A stretch of DNA of 64,000 bases, taken from positions 12,348,820-12,412,819 of the forward strand of contig OX637352.1 of assembly GCA_951799405.1 (NCBI GenBank), read 5' to 3'. Below are positions 47,801 through 56,800 of this stretch, in pieces (positions within the stretch are counted from its first letter, which is position 1; each line of letters starts with the position of its first letter). The position numbers were made by a program, and so were the translations under genes. Below the pieces are notes generated by a model. That model saw nothing but the letters and a program-made list of their open reading frames with translations, was not told the origin of the DNA and ran no database searches. The DNA comes from Agapetus fuscipes (lineage: Eukaryota; Arthropoda; Insecta; Trichoptera; Glossosomatidae).

Positions 47801-50800
47801 GGCAATAATATTATTCCTAAAATAACAAATCCTTGTTTCGAACAAGTTCAAAAGTCTTTTTTTTTTAAAAGAATGAAGGCAATACATTATTTCCAAAGTG
47901 GATATATGAGCCAAAAAAACCCATGCCTCGACCCTAGACCAAAATTCTAAAATCACACAAAAAAAATCGACACATGTGTCGCAGCAAGATCAGGGCCGCG
48001 CGCGTAAAAAAGCAGCCCTAGGCGATTTTAACCAAATTTAAAATACACTCTTTTTTACTCGCGAAGTTTTAGATTTAATAAAATTAAATGCGACTTTACA
48101 AATCAACTATTAAATTTTTAAGAAAGATACGTTAACATTTTACTCGTGAAGTTTTCAATTAAAGAAATTTAAACGCGATTTTACTAAACTATTATTGAGT
48201 TTTTTAGATACGTTTAACATTTAAAATACGTTATTCTTTTACTAGTTAAATTTTCGCTTTAAGAAGTTAATACTCGATTTTACAATTTATTATTAAATTT
48301 TTATCAAAAATTAATTCAGTAACCGTGACATTTTCGATTTAAGATATTTAAAAGGGATTTTACTGATTTACTATTGAATTTTTAACAAAATACGCCTGTT
48401 CCACTTGTCTAACCAAACGATCCTTGGTCACGGATACCAACTGTAGAGTTCCCCCCCTAATGAAGAAATAAAAATGAGAGAGAGTGGTCCGAGTTCTAGA
48501 AAAGGTATTATGGTACAGGCAAGCCAAAGGCCGTGCTCCTGCATCCAAGGTTCTCCAGATGATTCCAATGGGTGAGTTCTTCCCTCTCAGAGAGATTGTT
48601 GAAGATCCTTAATCCTTTGTTGCTACTGGAACTGGTACTGCTTGTTGATGAAGAAAGATCAGCGATCTTGGAAGTGAAAGTTCCCTCGTTGCCTCCTCTG
48701 AGGATCGTAGTTTTGGCCACTTGTGTGATCGTCTAGCTAAGAATAGGACTCCTCGTCGTGTGGAAGATAATGAAACGGAACGTTGTGTAAATTTTTTGTT
48801 TTACCGTTTCAAAATCTACTTTAGTGGCAAACCCAAATTCGTTATCGTTTGGTGTGGAACATACGCATTTTCTAACTAAATTGTAAATTCAAAATTATAA
48901 TTAAAAAGCTTACGAGATTTACGTTACGTGTATTGTAAAATGACTACATGATATTAAATCCGATTTTAAAACAAGTGACTTTCATTTTTAATGGGATTTT
49001 GTTTTCTGTGAAATTTACTAGAACCCGCCCTGGCAAGGTCACGGCGTATAGAAAAAAACACGGCAGTCAACGTATTCAAGGGCGTATACAAAATAGGGAA
49101 CAAGGAAAAAGGGGGGACGTAGATCGCGAAAAGTTACTTGATGTGTTAATTTTTGTTAGTCTTTTTATTTGACAGATTACATAAATTTACAAAATAACAT
49201 TATAATAACAATATGAATAAATTACATTGCGTCTAAATATATTACGTATAAAATATTTATAATAATATGAAAAATCTACCTCCACCCACCCCATAATTAT
49301 TTTAATTAAAATCCCACCTCTAAGTAGAAAATCTGCCTGCTAGCTCCAATGGAGAAGTCGGGGACTTGCGACCCCGAAGTGAGATTAACCGATCGGTTTA
49401 CAAGCTTGACGCTCTCTCTCTTCTACCAAAGAATCGTCACAGGACTTTAGCACGCTAATTCCTGGCAAAAGGAAAGGAAGTCTTGTCACCAGCTTCGACT
49501 AAGTGTTACCCCACTGGGTCGGATATTTCAGCATTCCCGTTACCAAAACTTAACGCGCGCCTACTCCATACTCTATTCCAAGCTGCTTTTGTTAGAGAAG
49601 ACAGCTTCTAATTTACCCCATCATTCTACCAAAATTCGCAATACCATGGCACCGTCTGATGCTCAGCAAGTCCGGCCAAGTAGACCCGAGACAGATGCCA
49701 AAATAAAGAAAACCTGGCAAAACAATATTTGTGGAAATATCTACTCCATAACCTGTTCCTGGTGCACCTCAATATCGGGAATTCCCGATATGGGTGGAAG
49801 ACCCGAAGTACAGATTACGAAAGACCTTTCCACATCCCCATAAATAATGCCTTAACCAATCGAAATTCGAATGGTAGAAAAATAATTGTGCAAACCGCTT
49901 TACTCACGGACAGGAACACGCCACTGGTTTTAAGTTTGTATTAATGTCGCGACATTAGTTATTTTTAATGCAATCAGCCTAATTATTTTCTCCCGGCAGC
50001 ATCTCAGGTCCATTTTCAGCTCCATCCTCACACAAACACCCACAAATCAAATATTAAACAGCAATTTTCAGATTTTATCTAGAAGAGACGCGTCACCTCC
50101 AGGAAACAGATCGAAACTGAATACAGCCCAGCAATGCGTCAAAGGACAGCTCAAGGTTTTTTTATAAGGGTACCTTTTTTTGTTCCAAGTTTTTAAGTGC
50201 CATAGAAAGATATATAATACTTTGTATAAAATTTTGGATGTATAAACGAATATAGATGGAGTCAGATCTTTACAACATGCATTTGAGGACCTAAAATGTT
50301 AATATATCTTTGCAACATAGATTATAGATCGTAAAAATTGGAATGTCTGCTGTTTGATAATTTCCCGATATTTCTGGTATTCCAGTGATATAGAACATTT
50401 TTTCTCTCTCCAACCCTAACTAGAGAGATTCTCAGTTACATAGCACTCGGACCCACGTCAAGAAAAGCAGTTCTGACACAAGAAGCGAGCTAAACACAAA
50501 CGTATTGTGTACTTACTGTTGTATTACATCCATGCATGCCAAAAATTATTACACTTGCGTAAGAAACTGATAATTTATGACGACATAAAAAATGTACCAG
50601 AAAGGTCGAAAAGGTCGTTGCTAATCCATACTAACCAAGCATGTCTAGAGTGTAACTTTGACTGGCGTGTTTGAAAAAAAAACAAAGCTGGTTCGATTCT
50701 CGTTCGGCCCGTTGACGATAACTTTGAAACAGGTTCAACAGATGTCATTGGGTACTGATTAATTAATTAATTGTAAACTGTAACTTGTCACCATTCCTCC

Positions 50801-53800
50801 AGGGTTGGCCAGAGCCTCTGCAGAGCTGCTTCCATTTCTTCCTGTCCTTACATACTTGGATTTTACAAATCCCTCTTTTTTTTTTGTGCACAACAGGTCA
50901 CCCTTATTACAGTGCACCCTCATAGCTATCAACAAGCTGGGAGGAACTCTATTGCAAGATTTTTAAATGTTAATGAATTACACTCAAAAATGTCTATATT
51001 AGACTTATTTAAGAGCTTTATACTCCGAGTCACAGGGTGTTGCGCCACGACATCAGTACGGCTTTTCGGTACATGAAATAGATCATGTCCTCGCCCTCGG
51101 GTGTAGTCGTCAGGCACATCCAACCTGTAGCCCTCCAACAGGGTGGGACTGTCAATTAAGCCGTTGATGACCTTATGAGTGAGCACCATAAAGGACCTGT
51201 TGCGCCTCGTTTCCAAGCTTCTAAATCCAGTCTCCCGAAGTAGCTCCTCATGATGCATGAATTGTGGATAACTTCCACGCCGCCTCATGAGGAGATACCT
51301 GAGAAACTATTTTTGACTTGTTCTATCATATCTATGTACTTCCGCTGGTAAGGAGTCCAAACCTCGACAGCGTACTCTAATATGGATCGTATAACGCAGC
51401 TGAAGACGTCAACCATCGCTCTGGGCTCAGTGAGTTGTTTGCTCACTCTGATTACTAATCCCAGCAGCTGGTAGCACTTAGTCATCAGCTGCGTTATATG
51501 ATCAGAGAACCTATTTTTGTAAGATTATAAAATGATTTGATGTATAACTATAAGTTTTATATTTGAAACCTATTTATTTGTGCAGGTTGGTTGCCGCCAT
51601 CGGAGACACTTATGGCACGGCTCTTCTGTTCCACATGCTGATTTCCACCATCACATTGACTCTACTCGCTTACCAGGCCACTAAGGTGAGGAACGACCCA
51701 AGAGGTCTGACTACTTTCTTACAAATGTGTGATTTTATGTCTGTGGATGTTTACATATCGACTGCTCCAAGGAAGAAGGCAGAAGCTCCGAAATTGAGGT
51801 TTTTGACTTATTTCCATTTCTGAAGGTAACAAATCATTATCTTCATTCCAAGATGACAGCCGTGTCTCTATCTCTTTTAAATTCGTGAATAAATTAATGT
51901 AAAAAATAATGATGATAAGGATGTAGAATCCATCTTTCCGGGCTTGTAGACCATGGTCCAATAATTCTTTTGTAGGCTGCTTTATTCTTTTTGGAAGACT
52001 GCTACGTTTCGTCAGTAACATACGACTGACTTCTTCAGGGCTTGTACTTAGACTGAAGAAGTCAGTCGTATGTTACTGACGAAACGTAGCAGTCTTCCAA
52101 AAAGAATAAAGCAGCCTACAAAAGAATTATTGGACCATGGTCTACAAGCCCAGAAAGATGGATCTTACATCCTTATCATCATCATCTGAAGCCGGTCATG
52201 AAAGCCTAAAAACACTTATAATGTAAAAAATACTTTAGGCATTGTTCTCCAAGGAATAAATAACATTTAATTGGCTTTCCTGCAAAACTTTCTTTTTTGA
52301 TTTAGTGCTATCTTCCTTGGAGCAGTCGATATGAAAGTGCATCTGTGTGTTTTTACTTACTTGTGTGTATGACTGTGTGTGTCTGTTGCAAATACATGTA
52401 TCATTTGAGATTCATATTAAATGCATTCCCACAAGCAGACACGCATAATTTCGCGCTCACACATGCCGCATGTGGACCTACAATATAAAAACACAATCTC
52501 AAATGAACATAAGCCCTGCAACTCTTGCCGACCTTCCCTGAAACAGTGGTGACATTGTGAAACATTTTTTACAGTATGGGTGGTCAGCGTCAAACCAACA
52601 TATAAGTCAAGGAATAATAATGTTGTTGTAAGTATTGGATGTTTCTACATAATGGTGCTTGCTCGACGCTTCTGCTTGAGAAGATTTTGCCATGGTCTGG
52701 TGTACGCCAGAGTATCCTTTAGCCACCTATAAATACAGATCGCAGTGCTTTGAAGGACGATTAGTACCTAAGCCGTTGAGTGATATAGTACAAAAGATAA
52801 ACTGTGAGTTAATCCTAAAATATATTGTTTAAAATAAATTCAAAGTTGTATTACACTGAGCCCTATCAAATTTATATGAGCAAGGATTGTCTGAACCGCA
52901 CTTATCGCTACGACAGAATTTAAAAAAAAATATTTGCGTGATATTGGTTATGAATCGTCCACAAACACGCGCAATGGACTCGACACATTTCAATCAGGTG
53001 GAAAAATGTGATGTCATGCGGATTGTTTGCTCGGAAAATATTATTCATTGTACTTTCGTGATATTGGTTTTGAATTTGGATGCTTTTAAAATAAGCCGAT
53101 AAAATTACCTGTCGCTTTCCATATTTTTTGACATCACTTAAATTGTTTTTCCCCCTTTGACGTGTGTATAAAGGATGTGTTGGGGGTGAATCCTTCAGAA
53201 ATCAATTTCGCGTGCCATCCGTCAAATTCCGCTTGCGATCCGTCAAATTCCGCGAGTTTTTTGTCAAATTTTGCGTGGAATATTCGAAATTGTGTCACGA
53301 AAAATCGGTCAAAGATAACTCATCCACAGACAGCTAGTGCATTGACAAATCGGTCAACCGACAAATCGTCCACATGAATTTTTGGTCAACGACATTTCAG
53401 ACTCAGATAACGTCTCCACAGACACATCGGTCACGGACAATTTGGTCAAACGATAGTTCGTCCACTTGAATTTCCACCCAATGACATTTCATTCCCATAC
53501 AATAAAGCCTATAGGCTCACTGACAACTCTTTAATCTTTAATCTAAAATCTAAGCTGTAAAGGTAATGAAATTGATATTCAAGGCTCATATTTAATGCAT
53601 GCTCACAAGCAGGCACATGTAAGTTCGCGTTTACACATACTGCTTGTGTAAATACAAAATAAATCCAACCTCACATTAATATAAACTGTGTAACTACTGC
53701 AGGCTTTCCTAAAAACGGGATGGCATTGGCAAAAGTGAACCATGTTTTTACAGCATGGGGGGTCAGCTTCATACCAACCTATTGGTCAAGAAACTTGGAA

Positions 53801-56800
53801 AAGGAACTCTATCACCGTAAACTTGTTTCCAAAAATCCTTTTTTTAATTTTTTTATTAAACTAGCAAACAGTTATACATGTACTATATGTGAATAATAAT
53901 TATAATTACTTTCATAATATAAAATCTATCTTTAATCTACACAAGTTGCAAAGACATCCTACATTTAAAGATTCATATTAAATGTATTCCTATAAGCAGA
54001 CACGTATTAGTTCGCGCTTACACATGCCGCATGTGGACTTACATCATAAAAACCCAATATCAAATAAACATACACCCTGCAACTCTTGCCAACTTTCCCT
54101 GAAACAGGCGTGACATTTGCAAAGTGAACCAGTTTTTTACGGTATGGGTGGACAGCCTCATACCAACCTATAAGTCAAAGAAATTTTACTAAATTATAGT
54201 TTTCTGTGATGGAGCTGCGGATGAATCGCATAATTTATGTGACCGAAATGTCGTTGACCAAAAAGTCGTGTGGACGAACTGTCGTTTAACAAAATTATCA
54301 GTGACCGATGTGTCTGTGGACTGGTTATCTATGGCCTAGTCGTCTATGAACGAAATTTTCATGGCCGAGCTGTCTGTGACCTATTTGTCGTGGAAACATT
54401 AAAAAATATGGCGCGTTTAGTACATGCGTGGTAAATTTGAATTGATATTCGTGATATTGATGGGAGAAAAGAAGTGATGTATTCGAATTTACAGCCAATA
54501 TTCTAAATGCGAATTTCAAAGAGATATTCGAATATGCTTTAAATAATACAAGTAGTGAAGTCTAAACAAAATTAAGATGAGCATTGAGACGGTTGGGCTG
54601 CTATAGAAAACGTTTAAATATTTAGTCATTAAGTGCTATAGACCCCTATTCATATAGACTTGTCACGTTTGTTCGCCGGGAAAAAAATACATGTTGAAAA
54701 TTTGTTAGAACTAGAACCATACTCAGAAAATGCCATTCTTCGTGTTTTCATACGTTTATTTCTAATCTAATCTAAGATAAGTTGCAAAATATAAGTAACA
54801 TTAGAGATTCACATTATATGCATTTTCACAAAACAGACATGTTTAAGTTCGCGCTTAAACATGCCGCATGTAGTCCTACAATATAAAAACCCGAATCTCA
54901 AATGGACATACACCCTGCAACTCCTGCCGACCTTCCCTGAAACAGGGGTGACATTGGCAAAGTGAACCATTTTCTACAGCATAGGTGGTCAGCCGCATAC
55001 CAACCTATAAGTGAAGGAATATAAACAACAAATTAAATTTTTTAAATCAACAAATTATAACATGTATGGACATCAAAAATTATTATTGTATTTTCATTTT
55101 TGAAAAAACCTGGATTACCGTCTTTGGTTCTATTCGATTCCATTTTTTTTCGTATCATCTACAAATGAATTTTTGAAATATTTACGTACACAAACATTTT
55201 TTTGAGAGGACTGTTGCCCTGTAAGACTAGAATAGTATGAAAGATTAAAAACAAACTGAAGGTTTTATCATAAAAATACCATCATTAAATTTTGTAAAAC
55301 ATACATAGGTAATTGTGTTTCATAAATAAGGATATGGGCAATCAAAAGGTTAGAATTATTTTTCAAAAATTTTGACGAAATACTGTAACTCCGTCGCCAT
55401 TCCGCTAGAGGTGGCCAGAGCCTCTGCTGAGCTGCTTCCATTTTTTCCTATCCTTACATACCTCTTTCAATTCATTTATATCCATCACCTTTTTCATGCA
55501 TTTTCTTCTTTTACGCTCGCTTTGTAGATCCCATTCTTTCACAATCTCCTCAATCTGATCGCTCCATACTTTTCTCGGTCGTCCCTTCCCTCTTTTTCCT
55601 TTCACACTTTCTTTGGATACATACTTTGTCAGTCTATCATCATTCATTCTTTCCACATGCCCAAACCATCTCATCACATTTTTTTGTACCTTAACTTTCA
55701 CATCTTCTTTCAAATTACATTCTTTCTTTACCGATTCATTCCTAACTCTACCCCTCAGAGTGTTTTCCTGTCATGCTTCTTAAATGCTTCATTTCTACCG
55801 TACATACTTTACTCATTTCGCTATCATTCACTGTCCATGCTTCACTTCCATACGTCCACATGGGTTACAATATGCCATTGTGTACCGCCATTCTCAGATC
55901 CATCGTCAATCGCTTGTTCTTTGCTATTCTTCCTATTGCACCGACCACTTGCTTTCCCTTAACGAAATGAAATCGAAAATTCGAATTAGGTAGGTACGTA
56001 AATTGAATAAACAAGTAAATTCGAATTGTCTTCGCCGTCTCTATTCGGCATTACAGATTCAATTACGTGTGTTTTTGTCAAACGCCATATTGAATATGAA
56101 AACATTTAAAATGAACCACATGCTGTGGTGTATCAGCTTTCTCAAATTAATTTCGAACCCTTCCATGTTTTAAACATGGATATATAGAACAGGATGGGCT
56201 AAGAAATCAATCCTTTGAGAATTAGAAATACGCTACCCCACTCATCACACAAAAATCCAAATTTAGTCTATCGGTAACCTTCCAACTGTCAACAGGTGTG
56301 TTACCTAATTGGGAAAAAATCTATATAAATGTCAAACTGGGTATTTTCTAAACGGGCCAACAAAATAGAGTAAATGTGTTGTAGAACATGGAATAATATT
56401 TCACTTTAATCACTATTCTATATGATTACGTTGATCAAATTTATTTTTCGTTTGTCGAAATATTTTGTTCGCGAAAGTGACAGCCATTTCTAGAACTAGT
56501 GATGTTCAAATATATAGGTACTTGCTTCTTCAAGTATGTAACTTCTATGCTCGCGGTAATAGATACTTGTGGAAATCATGCCGTACACAATGACGTGGGA
56601 ACATTTTTGAATTCGGAATTTATCAGATATCTTCATACTTGCAACAACACTACTAACAAATCCGTTACCATAGTGATTTCATGTGTTTCCTTGGTGATTT
56701 GTAAATAGATTGAAGACGGAGTAGAGACACGTTGCTTACATAGAAAATGAGAAAAGCATTTCATATGTCGTGAGCGAGACAGAATTATAAACAGTGTATG

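Larger units (their letters stand above)
44506..50274 (-). mobile_element. Gag-only LTR retrotransposon with 1.8-kb LTRs
   Basis: 5,769 bp, flanked by the 4-bp duplication ACAT (44502-44505, 50275-50278), inserted in a SINE-T. LTRs at 44506-46303 (1,798 bp) and 48442-50274 (1,833 bp) start TGTAGAG and end TTTACA. From about 44735/48715 to their ends they look identical over some 1.56 kb with no indel. The internal region is only 2,138 bp: on the minus strand a long leader with tandem repeats, a gag-like frame, then a purine tract (AGGGGGGAA at 46304-46312). No protease, RT, RNase H or integrase. It must depend on a relative for copying; Gypsy-type affinity is a guess from the gag. Confidence 0.92.
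51758..52329. mobile_element. TCGACTGCTCC-type MITE split by a palindromic insertion
   Basis: Ends TCGACTGCTCCAAGGAAGAA and CTTCCTTGGAGCAGTCGA; the body matches 38695-38937. Interrupted by 310 bp at 51909-52218 flanked by a 14-bp duplication. Confidence 0.9.
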
